64,000 nt of DNA from Flavobacteriales bacterium (GCA_003331305.1 QOQB01000004.1:1-64000); one strand, 5' to 3'; positions 11,041-21,129 are shown, counted from the stretch's first letter. Numbers and translations: made by a program. Notes: generated by a model from the letters alone, not told the origin.

Positions 11041-12195
11041 TTGACACCCACTACTTCATATTACCCACATAAGACAACCTCAGATTTGCGTGCTTCATTG
11101 GTTCTGTTTCAGTTGTTGTCGTTCCCTTTCTTTGTACGTATAGCTTTATTTGCATGGCGTTTGATTGACTTTTTTCGGATTCCACTGTCTCCTTTTATTC
11201 GCTTAACAGGCTACTATCAATTTTGCGCAGGAAAAGACGTAACGTCATGTGCTGAAATTACATCACGTATGGCAGATTTTAAGGTTAAAAGTGTGTTAGA
11301 TTATGCTAACGAGCACAGTGAAAATGAAACGGATTTTGATCAAAACACATCGGCAATTTTACAAACGATACGCGCGGCAGCGAAAAGCAACGTATATCCT
11401 TTTGCTGTATTAAAACCTACAGCTATTGGATCCTTTTTGCTGTTTGAAAAAAAATCAAATGGTATTTCATTTAATGACGCTGAAGTAATTGCTTGGAAGC
11501 AAATAAAAAGTCGTCTTGAGAGCTGCGCTTCTTTGGCGGCAAAATCCGGTATTGTTTTAATGGTTGATGCAGAAGAGAGCTGGATTCAACTGGGTGTAGA
11601 TGCGTTGGTTTTACCCGTATTGAAACGTTTCAATACGGAACGCGTAGTTGTCGCCATTACGCTACAGTTTTATCTTAAGGGAACTTTTGATACCTACAAG
11701 CAACTTATTGATGATGCATCACAATACTCTTTAGGAGTGAAGCTGGTAAGAGGCGCATATATAGAAAAAGAAAATAAGCGCGCTAAAAGCCTTGGCATTT
11801 CCTCACCTGTTTGTGATACAAAGGCTCAAACGGATAATCAATACCGTCAAGCGTTGGCACTTGGTCTTGAAAATTTGCCTAAACACTTGTGTATTATTGC
11901 CACACACAATGAGCCAGATATTCAATGGGTAACGCAATCGTGTAAGCAAAATAATATATTGCTTAATCATAAAAATCTTTGGTTTAGCCAATTATATGGA
12001 ATGCGAGATTATATTTCCTTTTCTCTCGCTTCATTGGGAGCAAATGTATTTAAGTATGTCCCTTTTGGTCCGCTTAGACAGTCCATTCCTTATTTGATGA
12101 GGCGTGCTATTGAGAATAGTTCGGTAAAGTCACAAACAACTCTTGAAAGGAAGATGCTGAAGGAAGAGATAGCAAGGAGAAAAACTAACGCTTAA
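11041..12195 (+). CDS. Proline dehydrogenase
   Basis: PRODH-like LKPTAIG, VDAEESWIQ, KLVRGAYIEKE, THNEPDIQ and YVPFGPLRQSIPYLMRRAIEN. TTG start is the best available in frame. Confidence 0.88.
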   Translation: MTPTTSYYPHKTTSDLRASLVLFQLLSFPFFVRIALFAWRLIDFFRIPLSPFIRLTGYYQFCAGKDVTSCAEITSRMADFKVKSVLDYANEHSENETDFDQNTSAILQTIRAAAKSNVYPFAVLKPTAIGSFLLFEKKSNGISFNDAEVIAWKQIKSRLESCASLAAKSGIVLMVDAEESWIQLGVDALVLPVLKRFNTERVVVAITLQFYLKGTFDTYKQLIDDASQYSLGVKLVRGAYIEKENKRAKSLGISSPVCDTKAQTDNQYRQALALGLENLPKHLCIIATHNEPDIQWVTQSCKQNNILLNHKNLWFSQLYGMRDYISFSLASLGANVFKYVPFGPLRQSIPYLMRRAIENSSVKSQTTLERKMLKEEIARRKTNA

Positions 12196-12508
12196 AAATA
12201 ACAATGTCGGTGCAATTCTCAACTGAAAAAAGGCTGTCATCAACTTTCATTACATAGACGTTGCATGAATCAATGCCAATAGTACTCTCACTGAAGCGGA
12301 CGTCAGCATTTTTAAACCATTGAACCGTATCAGTAATGGTATAGAAATTATCTTGAAATATCCATTCTTTCTTTTGAATATCACTTTTAACTCTGGCAGA
12401 GGGCGCATAATTACACTGTGTGCGTTTTCCATTAAAAAAGAAAAACAGGAAAACTAAACCAACAGAAAATCCGCCTAAATAATATCCCAATCGCTTTATA
12501 AAACTCAT
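12185..12508 (-). CDS. Conserved hypothetical membrane-anchored protein
   Basis: 107 aa with an N-terminal TM segment; overlaps tsaE by 4 nt in the same strand order. Confidence 0.7.
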   Translation of the reverse strand: MSFIKRLGYYLGGFSVGLVFLFFFFNGKRTQCNYAPSARVKSDIQKKEWIFQDNFYTITDTVQWFKNADVRFSESTIGIDSCNVYVMKVDDSLFSVENCTDIVIFKR

Positions 12509-12909
12509 ATAAATGTTATTTTACGTGTGGTGGCATCTATGGTCTCAATACGAATAGTGTGATGTGCTTTTGGTATATATGCCATGCCAATTTCAGGCCA
12601 TTCGATAAAACAATAGCTGCCTGAATAGAGGTATTCTTCAAAGCCAAATTGTACTAATTCTTCTGAGTGTTCGATTCGATACAAATCCAAATGGTAAGCC
12701 GTTTCAAAAGGCAATTGTACTTCGTTAGCAATACCGAAAGTAGGACTTGACACTTGATCAATAGCTTTTAGTGCCGTTAAAATTGCTTTAACAAGCGTAG
12801 TTTTTCCAGCACCTAAATCTCCTTTTAGTAACACAATTTTATGTGTTAAAAGAGAGATAAGCCCATTCGCAAATACATCTAGACGTTCAAGTGTTACCTC
12901 TTTGACCAT
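12505..12909 (-). CDS. tsaE: tRNA threonylcarbamoyladenosine biosynthesis ATPase TsaE
   Basis: Walker A LLKGDLGAGKTTLVKAIL, SPTFGIANEV, YHLDLYR and FIEWPEIG. Start set at MVKEVTLER. Confidence 0.93.
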   Translation of the reverse strand: MVKEVTLERLDVFANGLISLLTHKIVLLKGDLGAGKTTLVKAILTALKAIDQVSSPTFGIANEVQLPFETAYHLDLYRIEHSEELVQFGFEEYLYSGSYCFIEWPEIGMAYIPKAHHTIRIETIDATTRKITFI

Positions 12910-12923
12910 GAGGCAAAAATACG

Positions 12924-14468
12924 CTACTTGGGAGAAAATACGGCAAAAGGAATACACATCTCTTCCAAAGAGATTCCCCCATGCTGATAGGAGTTTTTAA
13001 AGTAATTTACAAAATGGTGGTATCTGTTGGGATAAATAAGGTAATAATTGTCTTTTGCAAAAGCGAAAGAGCTGCTCATATTAATACTGGGTAATCCAAT
13101 ACTTTTTGGGTCAGATACCATAAAAACATGTTTGTCCTCTGTTTTTAATCTTCGACCCGTTTTATATCTAATGTTTGAACTCGTTTCCCTGTCCCCAATG
13201 ATTTTGGCAGGCTGCTCTACATTGATGGTACCATGGTCGGTGGTGATGATGAGTTGATACCCTTTTTGTTGGGCTGTTTTGATAATATCCAGTAGAACAG
13301 TGTTTTGAAACCAACTTTTTGTTAAAGACCGATAGGCTTTATCGGTGCTTGCCAACTCTTTTATCACTTCCATTTCAGTTTTGGAGTGTGAAATCATATC
13401 AACAAAATTGTAAACTACAGCCTTAAGGGAAGAGGCAGTTTCAGCTTTTATGATATCCAAAAACTTGCTTGCCTCATGTGGTCGGTTAATTTTAGTGTAC
13501 GAATGCGGTTGATCTATGCCCAATCGCTTTAATTGCGCGCCTAGAAAATCCGCTTCATGTAAGTTTTTACCTCCCTCATCCACATCATTTTTCCACCATT
13601 GCGGATGTTGGGCTTCCATTTCAGAAGGAAGTAAGCCTGAAAAAAAGGCATTACGAGCATACTGTGTAGCTGTAGGTAATAGACTAAAGTATGCTGTTTC
13701 AAAATCCAAACTGTAATATGGAGAGATATTGGGCAATATGCTTTTAAATTGGTCATAGCGCAGGTTGTCTATAACCAGCAGTAAGGTAGGTTTTGATTCT
13801 AGACGTGGTGCAACTAACTGTTTAAACGCTTGATGAGAAAAGGCATGTGCGTTATCTTCAAAGAGTAGTGTAGCGTAATTTTTTTCAATAAAGCGCGAGA
13901 ATGTTAGATTAGCCTCTGTTTTTTGATAATGAAAAATCTCTTGAAGTTCAGGGGAATCAATGGTGTCTAATTCCATTTCCCAAAAAAGAATTTTTTGGTA
14001 CAGCTCACTCCAATCATCTAATGAGTGTGCTTGCATGAGTAAGGCGTTTAGCTCTTGAAATGAACGTTGGTAACTCGAAATGGTTTTTTCAGTAACCAAT
14101 TTTGTTGCATCTAAATTTTTTTTTAGCGCTAGTAATATTTGATTTGGGTTTACTGGCTTTATGAGGTAATCTGCAATTTTTGCACCAATAGCTTCCTCCA
14201 TGATGTTCTCCTCTTCGCTTTTAGTAATCATTATGATGGGCAGAGAGGGCCTTAATTGCTTGAGTTCGTCTAGCACTTCCAAACCAGACATACCAGGCAT
14301 ATTTTCATCCAACAGAACCACATCAAAATGCTGTTCTTTTACGAGCATAATGGCGTCTTGACCACTATGCGCTTTGTGTACATTATATCCTTTTTGAGAA
14401 AGGAAAATAACATGGGCTTGAAGCAAATCTATTTCGTCATCAATCCATAAAAGTTCAATCGGCTGCAT
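12924..14468 (-). CDS. porX: PorX-like response regulator with PglZ (alkaline-phosphatase superfamily) domain; type IX secretion regulator
   Basis: CheY receiver (LLWIDDEIDLL, VVLLDENMPGMSGLEVL, KPVNPNQIL) followed by PglZ motifs (LLLVIDNLRYDQFKSI, IITTDHGTINV). Start MQPIELLW. Confidence 0.9.
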   Translation of the reverse strand: MQPIELLWIDDEIDLLQAHVIFLSQKGYNVHKAHSGQDAIMLVKEQHFDVVLLDENMPGMSGLEVLDELKQLRPSLPIIMITKSEEENIMEEAIGAKIADYLIKPVNPNQILLALKKNLDATKLVTEKTISSYQRSFQELNALLMQAHSLDDWSELYQKILFWEMELDTIDSPELQEIFHYQKTEANLTFSRFIEKNYATLLFEDNAHAFSHQAFKQLVAPRLESKPTLLLVIDNLRYDQFKSILPNISPYYSLDFETAYFSLLPTATQYARNAFFSGLLPSEMEAQHPQWWKNDVDEGGKNLHEADFLGAQLKRLGIDQPHSYTKINRPHEASKFLDIIKAETASSLKAVVYNFVDMISHSKTEMEVIKELASTDKAYRSLTKSWFQNTVLLDIIKTAQQKGYQLIITTDHGTINVEQPAKIIGDRETSSNIRYKTGRRLKTEDKHVFMVSDPKSIGLPSINMSSSFAFAKDNYYLIYPNRYHHFVNYFKNSYQHGGISLEEMCIPFAVFSPK

Positions 14469-15716
14469 ATGCGTATCTTTGGGCGTAATTTTATTAAGTT
14501 GAAGCTTACCCAATACAACGACCCAATTTACGGATTTATTGCAATCCCAACTCCACTTATTGGCAAACTTGTCAATCATCCCTTTGTGCAGAGGCTTCGT
14601 CGTATCAAGCAAATGGGGCTTTCCTTTTTAGTATTCCCATCTGCAGAGCATACACGATTTCAACATGCCCTGGGTGCAATGCATTTGGCCACTAAGACTG
14701 TTCAAGCGTTGCGCCAGCAACAAATTGAAATAAGCGACACTGAAGCCGAAGCATTGTACGTCTGTATGCTGCTGCACGACCTTGGACATGGACCCTTTTC
14801 GCACGCCTTAGAGCATGTGTTATTCCCCAAGAATACGCATGAGGATATGTCGATTGCTCTTATGAAAAAACTTAATGTAGAGTTTGATGGAAAACTTGAC
14901 CTGGCAATAGAAATGTTTACAAACACCTATTCGCGTATTTTTTTCAATCAATTAATTGCATCACACATCGACCTTGATAGATTAGATTATCTTAAACGCG
15001 ATAGTTTTTACTCTGGAGTTACAGAAGGAAACATAAACTCTGAGCGCCTAATTTCGATGATGATGGTGCAAGACAATCGATTGGTTTTCAATACCAAAGC
15101 AGTTTATTCTATTGAGAAGTTTTTGTTGGCAAGAAGAATGATGTATTGGTCGGTTTACCTGCATAAAACCAGCTTTGTTGCCGAAGAACTTCTGGTACGC
15201 TTTTTTAAACGGGCGTTGGCGTTAATTCAATCTGGTAAAGAGGTAATAGTGAGCTCGTCTTTAGCATATTTTTTACATCATATTGATGGAGCGATTGATA
15301 AAAAAATAGATTCTTTTGTTCGATTAGATGACGCTGATGTATGGATGATGCTAAAAAGTGCCTGCACTAATGACGATGTTGTTTTGTCAACCCTGGCTAA
15401 AATGCTTTTGGATCGAAAGCTTCCAAAAATTAAGCTAGCCTATGAACCCTTTTCCGAAAATCAAATAAAGGAAAGACAGCTTGCTATTTCATCAAAATAC
15501 GGTTTGTCTAAAGCGGAGGCGACTTACTTTGTGTTCTCCGAAAGCTTAGAAATTCAAGGGTATATCCAGAAGGGAAATCCGATTCAATTATGTAATCAAA
15601 ATGGTGAATGTTCTTTATTTGATACTTCACCAGATACAATACACGTCCATTCACTGACTAAGAAAGACACCAAGTACTTCTTGGCTTACCCTAAGGGTGA
15701 CGGATATTTTTCTTAA
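14469..15716 (+). CDS. HD-domain phosphohydrolase (dGTPase/SAMHD1-like family)
   Basis: DPIYGFIAIP, HPFVQRLRRIKQMG, HTRFQHALGAMHLA and LLHDLGHGPFSHALEH. Start at ATG 14469 or TTG 14499. Confidence 0.88.
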   Translation: MRIFGRNFIKLKLTQYNDPIYGFIAIPTPLIGKLVNHPFVQRLRRIKQMGLSFLVFPSAEHTRFQHALGAMHLATKTVQALRQQQIEISDTEAEALYVCMLLHDLGHGPFSHALEHVLFPKNTHEDMSIALMKKLNVEFDGKLDLAIEMFTNTYSRIFFNQLIASHIDLDRLDYLKRDSFYSGVTEGNINSERLISMMMVQDNRLVFNTKAVYSIEKFLLARRMMYWSVYLHKTSFVAEELLVRFFKRALALIQSGKEVIVSSSLAYFLHHIDGAIDKKIDSFVRLDDADVWMMLKSACTNDDVVLSTLAKMLLDRKLPKIKLAYEPFSENQIKERQLAISSKYGLSKAEATYFVFSESLEIQGYIQKGNPIQLCNQNGECSLFDTSPDTIHVHSLTKKDTKYFLAYPKGDGYFS

Positions 15717-15721
15717 TTTTG
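15714..15721 (+). promoter_or_regulatory. -7 promoter element (TAnnTTTG) for lpxD
   Basis: TAATTTTG overlaps the stop codon of the upstream HD gene and lies 5 nt before ATG 15727. Confidence 0.5.
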
Positions 15722-15726
15722 CACCT

Positions 15727-16755
15727 ATGAATTTTACCGCCTCTCAAATAGCCGAGCTGGTTTCTGGAACGGTTGAGGGAAATATTAATACAAAGGTTAA
15801 CAGGCTTTCCAAGATTGAGGAGGGTACTGAAGGTAGTTTGTCCTTCTTGGCAAACCCAAAATACACTCCTTTCTTATATACCACTGATGCCTCTATAACT
15901 TTAGTCAGCGATTCTTTTGTTCCTGAAAAAGAATTTAAAACCACATTGATTCGAGTTTCTGATCCATATGAAGCATTTTCGAAGTTACTAGAGCATTACA
16001 ACCAAATTCAAAAACAGCATTCATCTGAAATTGCCCAAACAGCAATTATTTCTGAAGCTGCAACCATTGCAAAAACTGTTTTTATTGGGGATTACTCGCA
16101 AATTGGGGCAAAAACTTCTCTAAAAGATCACGTTGTCATTCATCCACAAGTATACATAGGAAATAATGTTTCTATTGGAGAAAACACGGTTATACATACT
16201 GGGGCTAGAATTCATGACGACTCCGTCATAGGTAATAATTGCGTTATCCACAGCAATGCGGTTGTTGGTGCCGATGGATTTGGTTGGGCGCCAAATGAGA
16301 ACGGAAGTTATGACAAGGTTCCTCAAACAGGGAATGTGATTCTTGGTGATTTCGTTGATATCGGGGCAAATACGACTATTGATCGCGCAACATTGGGTTC
16401 TACAAAAATTGGGAAAGGAGTAAAATTAGACAATCTCATTCAAATTGGCCACAATGTAGAAATTGGCGAGCACACGGTAATTGCTGCTCAAACAGGTGTA
16501 GCGGGATCCACTAAAATTGGAACTCATTGTCAAATTGGTGGTCAAGTTGGCATCAGTGGACACTTGACTATTGGAAATCAAGTTGGTATACAGGCTAAAT
16601 CGGGAATTTTAAAAAATATTAAAGATAATTCTAAAATAATGGGATATCCAGCTTTTGAGTATTCCGCTTTTAATAAAGCGTATGTGCATTTTCGTAATTT
16701 GCACACCCATATTACAGATTTACAAACCCTAAAAAAGAAGCTTAACCATGAGTAA
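15727..16755 (+). CDS. lpxD: UDP-3-O-(3-hydroxyacyl)glucosamine N-acyltransferase
   Basis: Left-handed beta-helix hexapeptide repeats; HSNAVVGADGFGWAPNENGSYDKVPQTG; IDRATLGSTKIG. Start MNFTASQIAEL. Confidence 0.95.
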   Translation: MNFTASQIAELVSGTVEGNINTKVNRLSKIEEGTEGSLSFLANPKYTPFLYTTDASITLVSDSFVPEKEFKTTLIRVSDPYEAFSKLLEHYNQIQKQHSSEIAQTAIISEAATIAKTVFIGDYSQIGAKTSLKDHVVIHPQVYIGNNVSIGENTVIHTGARIHDDSVIGNNCVIHSNAVVGADGFGWAPNENGSYDKVPQTGNVILGDFVDIGANTTIDRATLGSTKIGKGVKLDNLIQIGHNVEIGEHTVIAAQTGVAGSTKIGTHCQIGGQVGISGHLTIGNQVGIQAKSGILKNIKDNSKIMGYPAFEYSAFNKAYVHFRNLHTHITDLQTLKKKLNHE

Positions 16756-18148
16756 GCAAACCACCATTTCTAAACCCATTTCTTTGAGCGGTGTTGGTAT
16801 TCACACAGGTAAAGAAGTTACATTAACGTTTAAACCTGCCCCTGCAAATCACGGATATTCATTTTGTAGAGTTGATTTGGAAGGCATGCCTATAATTGAG
16901 GCAAACGCTAATCTTGTTGTAAACACCCAACGCGGAACAAATTTGCAAAAAAACGGAGTTAGTATTCAAACCTCTGAGCATGTTTTAGCTGCCCTTGTAG
17001 GTTTGGAAATTGATAACATTTTAATTGAGTTAGATGCTTCTGAACCACCAATAATGGACGGGTCATCAAAGTATTTTGTAGATGCCTTGTTGAAGGCTGG
17101 TATATCTGAACAAGATGCCGAACGCTACGAATATGTTGTACACGAAAACATTTCATTTGTTGATGAAGAAACGGGAAGTGAAATAACAGTTATTCCTAGC
17201 AATTCATATCAAGTCACCACCATGGTAGATTTCGGCACAAAGGTGCTTGGAACGCAAAACGCAACTCTAAAAAAGATTTCTGATTTTAAAGACGAATTTG
17301 CACATGCTCGAACATTTAGTTTTTTGCATGAAATTGAAGCCCTTCTTGAAGATGGGCTCATAAAAGGAGGTGATTTGAACAATGCTATTGTGTATGTAGA
17401 CAAAGAGCTTTCAGAAGAAACCATGCAAAAACTATGTGCTGCATTTAATAGAGATTCAATTGCTGTTAAACCGAATGGTATTTTAGACAACCTTACGCTT
17501 AAATACCCCAATGAAGCAGCACGACATAAACTACTTGATGTCATTGGTGATTTGGCATTGGTGGGGTGTCGCATTCGTGGAAAGGTTATTGCTAATAAAC
17601 CAGGGCATGAAATAAATACAAATTTTGCAAAAAAGCTGGCTAAGATCATCAAACAGGAGAAGCGAAACCGCATTCCAATGTTTGACCTTAATGCTGAGCC
17701 ACTAATGGATGTAAATGCCATTATGAAGGTAATTCCACACCGACCTCCATTTTTGTTAGTTGATAAAATTTTAGAACTCAGCGATACACATATCGTGGGA
17801 ATGAAAAGCATTACAATGAATGAGCCATACTTTGAAGGACATTTTCCTGGTCAGCCTGTGATGCCTGGTGTACTTCAGATTGAGTCCATGGCGCAAGCTG
17901 GTGGCGTTTTAGTTTTGAACACTGTTCCTGATCCAGAAAACTACCTTACTTTTTTTATGAAAATTGAAAATGCTAAGTTCAAATACCCAGTAGTCCCAGG
18001 AGACACCTTAGTCTTTAAAATGGAATTATTATCGCCGATAAGACGTGGAATATGCCATATGCAAGCCACTGCTTATTCGAGAGGAAGAATAACAACAGAG
18101 GCCGAAATGATGGCACAAATTGTAAGAAAAGATCAAGTAAAAGTATGA
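16748..18148 (+). CDS. lpxC/fabZ: Bifunctional UDP-3-O-acyl-N-acetylglucosamine deacetylase / 3-hydroxyacyl-ACP dehydratase (LpxC-FabZ fusion)
   Basis: LpxC motifs (SLSGVGIHTGKEVTL, SEHVLAALVGL) in the first two thirds, FabZ motifs (IPHRPPFLLVDKI, FEGHFPGQPVMPGVLQIESMAQ) at the C-terminus. Confidence 0.95.
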   Translation: MSKQTTISKPISLSGVGIHTGKEVTLTFKPAPANHGYSFCRVDLEGMPIIEANANLVVNTQRGTNLQKNGVSIQTSEHVLAALVGLEIDNILIELDASEPPIMDGSSKYFVDALLKAGISEQDAERYEYVVHENISFVDEETGSEITVIPSNSYQVTTMVDFGTKVLGTQNATLKKISDFKDEFAHARTFSFLHEIEALLEDGLIKGGDLNNAIVYVDKELSEETMQKLCAAFNRDSIAVKPNGILDNLTLKYPNEAARHKLLDVIGDLALVGCRIRGKVIANKPGHEINTNFAKKLAKIIKQEKRNRIPMFDLNAEPLMDVNAIMKVIPHRPPFLLVDKILELSDTHIVGMKSITMNEPYFEGHFPGQPVMPGVLQIESMAQAGGVLVLNTVPDPENYLTFFMKIENAKFKYPVVPGDTLVFKMELLSPIRRGICHMQATAYSRGRITTEAEMMAQIVRKDQVKV

Positions 18149-18927
18149 ATCAGCCGTTAGCATATGTGCATTCCAACGCCAAGATTGCCAAGAATGTGGT
18201 TATTGAACCCTTTACAACTATTGATAAAAATGTTGTTATAGGCGAGGGTACATGGATAGGTCCAAATGTAACCATAATGGAAGGCGCTCGAATTGGAAAA
18301 AATTGCAATATTTTTCCTGGAGCTGTCATTAGCGCAGTTCCTCAAGACCTAAAGTTTAATGGAGAAAATACAACTGCAGAAATTGGCGACAATACAACTA
18401 TAAGAGAATGTGTTACCATTAATCGCGGCACAAACTCTAGAGGAAAAACTAGTATAGGGAGCAATTGTCTCATAATGGCATATTCTCACGTGGCTCATGA
18501 TTGCATTGTTGGAGATTATTGTATTTTTTCGAACAACAGTACACTTGCTGGGCACATTACTGTGGGTACACACGTTATTTTGGCTGGTATGACTGCCGTT
18601 CACCAATTTTGTTCTATTGGAGATCACGCATTTGTGGCTGGGGGATCTTTGGTACGTAAAGATATTCCACCTTTTGTAAAAGCAGCAAGAGAACCGCTTT
18701 CCTATGCAGGAGTTAACTCTGTTGGTCTTCGACGAAGAGGCTTTGATTCTAATAAAATCAAAGAGATACAAAGCATATACCGAATTCTTTATCAAAAGAA
18801 CTTTAACAATTCTCAAGCCACACAAATTATTGAAGCTGAAATGGAAGCATCTACAGAACGGGACGATATTCTACAATTTATCAGACAATCACAACGTGGT
18901 ATCATGAAAGGGTATTTACAAAACTAA
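18145..18927 (+). CDS. lpxA: Acyl-ACP--UDP-N-acetylglucosamine O-acyltransferase
   Basis: Hexapeptide repeats; TTIRECVTINRGT, MAYSHVAHDCIVGD and VGLRRRGF. ATGA overlap with lpxC/fabZ. Confidence 0.95.
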   Translation: MNQPLAYVHSNAKIAKNVVIEPFTTIDKNVVIGEGTWIGPNVTIMEGARIGKNCNIFPGAVISAVPQDLKFNGENTTAEIGDNTTIRECVTINRGTNSRGKTSIGSNCLIMAYSHVAHDCIVGDYCIFSNNSTLAGHITVGTHVILAGMTAVHQFCSIGDHAFVAGGSLVRKDIPPFVKAAREPLSYAGVNSVGLRRRGFDSNKIKEIQSIYRILYQKNFNNSQATQIIEAEMEASTERDDILQFIRQSQRGIMKGYLQN

Positions 18928-18929
18928 TT

Positions 18930-19496
18930 ATGGCAACAACATCAGATATTCGCAAAGGGCTTTGCATCCATTTCAATAATGACATATATAAAGTAATTGA
19001 ATTTTTGCACGTAAAACCTGGAAAGGGCCCAGCTTTTGTCCGTACAAAACTAAAAAGCGTTACTTCAGGTAAGGTAGTGGACAATACTTTTTCTGCTGGA
19101 CATAAAATTGAAGACGTACGTGTAGAGACACGAAAATATCAATTTTTATATGCTGAGGCAGATATGTATCATTTTATGAATAAGGAAGATTACAATCAAA
19201 TCGAACTTCAAGAAAGCATCCTAGATCAACCCAAGTTGATGAAAGAAGGAGAGGTTGTCACGATTATGATTAATACCGAAGATAGTAGCCCACTTTCTGT
19301 AGAAATGCCAGCAAGTGTTATTTTAGAAATTACACACGCTGAACCAGGTGTTAAAGGAAATACAGCCACCAATGCCACCAAACCAGCAACTGCAGAAACG
19401 GGTGCTAAAATCAACGTCCCGCTTTTTATTAATGAGGGAGACAAAATAAAAGTAGACACCGAAAAGGGAACATATATAGAACGAGTTAAATCATAA
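18930..19496 (+). CDS. efp: Elongation factor P
   Basis: KOW-like N-terminus with HVKPGKGPAFVRTKLK and C-terminal GDKIKVDTEKGTYIERV. Confidence 0.95.
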   Translation: MATTSDIRKGLCIHFNNDIYKVIEFLHVKPGKGPAFVRTKLKSVTSGKVVDNTFSAGHKIEDVRVETRKYQFLYAEADMYHFMNKEDYNQIELQESILDQPKLMKEGEVVTIMINTEDSSPLSVEMPASVILEITHAEPGVKGNTATNATKPATAETGAKINVPLFINEGDKIKVDTEKGTYIERVKS

Positions 19497-19497
19497 C

Positions 19498-20370
19498 ATG
19501 AGCGTATTAGTAAACAAAACATCCAAAATAATTGTACAAGGATTCACAGGAAGTGAAGGAACATTTCATGCCGGTCAAATGATTGATTACGGCACCAATA
19601 TTGTTGGTGGCGTTACACCAGGAAAAGGCGGACAAATACACCTTGATAAACCTGTTTTTAACACGGTTGCTGATGCGGTTAAAAAAGTACAGGCAGACAC
19701 ATCTATCATTTTTGTACCACCAGCCTTTGCCGCTGACGCCATAATGGAAGCTGCTGAAGCGGGTATTAAAGTTATTATTACCATTACGGAGGGTATCCCT
19801 GTAAACGATATGGCTAAGGTTATGCAATATCTTAAAGACAAAGATTGTCGAATGGTGGGACCAAATTGTCCTGGTGTTATTTCGCCACAGGAAGCTAAAG
19901 TGGGTATTATGCCCGGTTTTGTATTCAAAAAAGGAAAAGTAGGAATCGTTTCGAAATCAGGAACACTTACATACGAAGCTGCTGATCAAGTGGTAAAAGA
20001 AGGTTTTGGTATTACAACGGCCATTGGTATTGGAGGAGATCCCATTATTGGAACGACAACAAAAGATGCCGTTCAATTGCTTATGGAGGATGATGAAACG
20101 GAGTGCATTGTCATGATTGGCGAAATTGGCGGGCAGCTTGAAGCCGATGCTGCAAACTGGATTAAAGCGCAAGGAAACCCAAAGCCTGTTGTTGGTTTTA
20201 TCGCTGGTGAAACGGCACCTAAAGGACGTACTATGGGTCACGCTGGGGCTATTGTAGGCGGTGCTGAAGATACTGCTAAAGCCAAAAAAGCAATTATGAA
20301 AGCTTGTGGAATTCACGTGGTAGATTCACCTGCCGCTATTGGAAAAACAGTTGCTAAAGCATTAGCATAA
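19498..20370 (+). CDS. sucD: Succinate--CoA ligase (ADP-forming) subunit alpha
   Basis: QGFTGSEGTFHAGQMIDYGTNIVGGVTPGKGG; GPNCPGVI; SKSGTLTYEA; GHAGAIVGG. Confidence 0.95.
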   Translation: MSVLVNKTSKIIVQGFTGSEGTFHAGQMIDYGTNIVGGVTPGKGGQIHLDKPVFNTVADAVKKVQADTSIIFVPPAFAADAIMEAAEAGIKVIITITEGIPVNDMAKVMQYLKDKDCRMVGPNCPGVISPQEAKVGIMPGFVFKKGKVGIVSKSGTLTYEAADQVVKEGFGITTAIGIGGDPIIGTTTKDAVQLLMEDDETECIVMIGEIGGQLEADAANWIKAQGNPKPVVGFIAGETAPKGRTMGHAGAIVGGAEDTAKAKKAIMKACGIHVVDSPAAIGKTVAKALA

Positions 20371-20372
20371 CT

Positions 20373-21119
20373 ATGGAGTTAGTCAAAGGAAAAAACATTC
20401 TTATTACCGGTGCCAGTAGAGGCATTGGTAAAGGTATTGCTCAGACGTTTGCGCAACACGGCGCAAATGTTGCCTTTACCTACAGCTCATCTGCAGGCCC
20501 TGCTGAAGAATTAGAACAGGAATTAACCGCATTGGGCGTAAAGGCAAAAGCTTACCAATCAAACGCAGCCAATTTTGAATCTGCGCAACAGCTAGCAAGC
20601 GACGTGCTTGAAGAGTTTGGCAGTATTGATGTGCTGATAAATAATGCAGGTATTACCAAAGACAATCTGTTGATGCGCATCTCTGAAGAAGATTTTGATA
20701 AAGTTATTGAAGTAAACTTGAAATCTGTTTTTAATATGACCAAAGCGGTACAGCGCACCATGCTAAAGCAACGTCACGGAAGTCTCATTCACATGAGCTC
20801 TGTGGTGGGTGTAAAAGGAAATGCAGGTCAGTCAAATTATGCAGCGTCAAAAGCGGGTATTATTGGTTTTTCAAAATCAATTGCATTGGAGCTCGGCTCA
20901 AGGAATATTCGCTCGAACGTAATTGCGCCAGGTTTTATAGAAACAGAAATGACAGGAAAACTTCCTGAAGACGTAGTTGCACAATGGCGTGATGGTATTC
21001 CGCTAAAGCGTGGCGGTTCACCTGATGATGTTGCCAACGCTTGTTTATTTTTAGCCTCCGATTTATCTGCGTATATTACAGGACAAGTCTTAAACGTTGA
21101 CGGCGGTATGTTAACCTAA
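20373..21119 (+). CDS. fabG: 3-oxoacyl-[ACP] reductase (SDR family)
   Basis: TGASRGIGKGIA, NNAGITKDNLLMRI, SNYAASKAG and NVDGGM. Confidence 0.9.
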   Translation: MELVKGKNILITGASRGIGKGIAQTFAQHGANVAFTYSSSAGPAEELEQELTALGVKAKAYQSNAANFESAQQLASDVLEEFGSIDVLINNAGITKDNLLMRISEEDFDKVIEVNLKSVFNMTKAVQRTMLKQRHGSLIHMSSVVGVKGNAGQSNYAASKAGIIGFSKSIALELGSRNIRSNVIAPGFIETEMTGKLPEDVVAQWRDGIPLKRGGSPDDVANACLFLASDLSAYITGQVLNVDGGMLT

Positions 21120-21129
21120 TTTTTAAATC

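Noticed and set aside
19498-20370. Missing sucC next to sucD as an anomaly
   Set aside because: As I recall, sucC and sucD are often unlinked in Bacteroidota, and the lpx-efp-sucD-fabG order looks ordinary.
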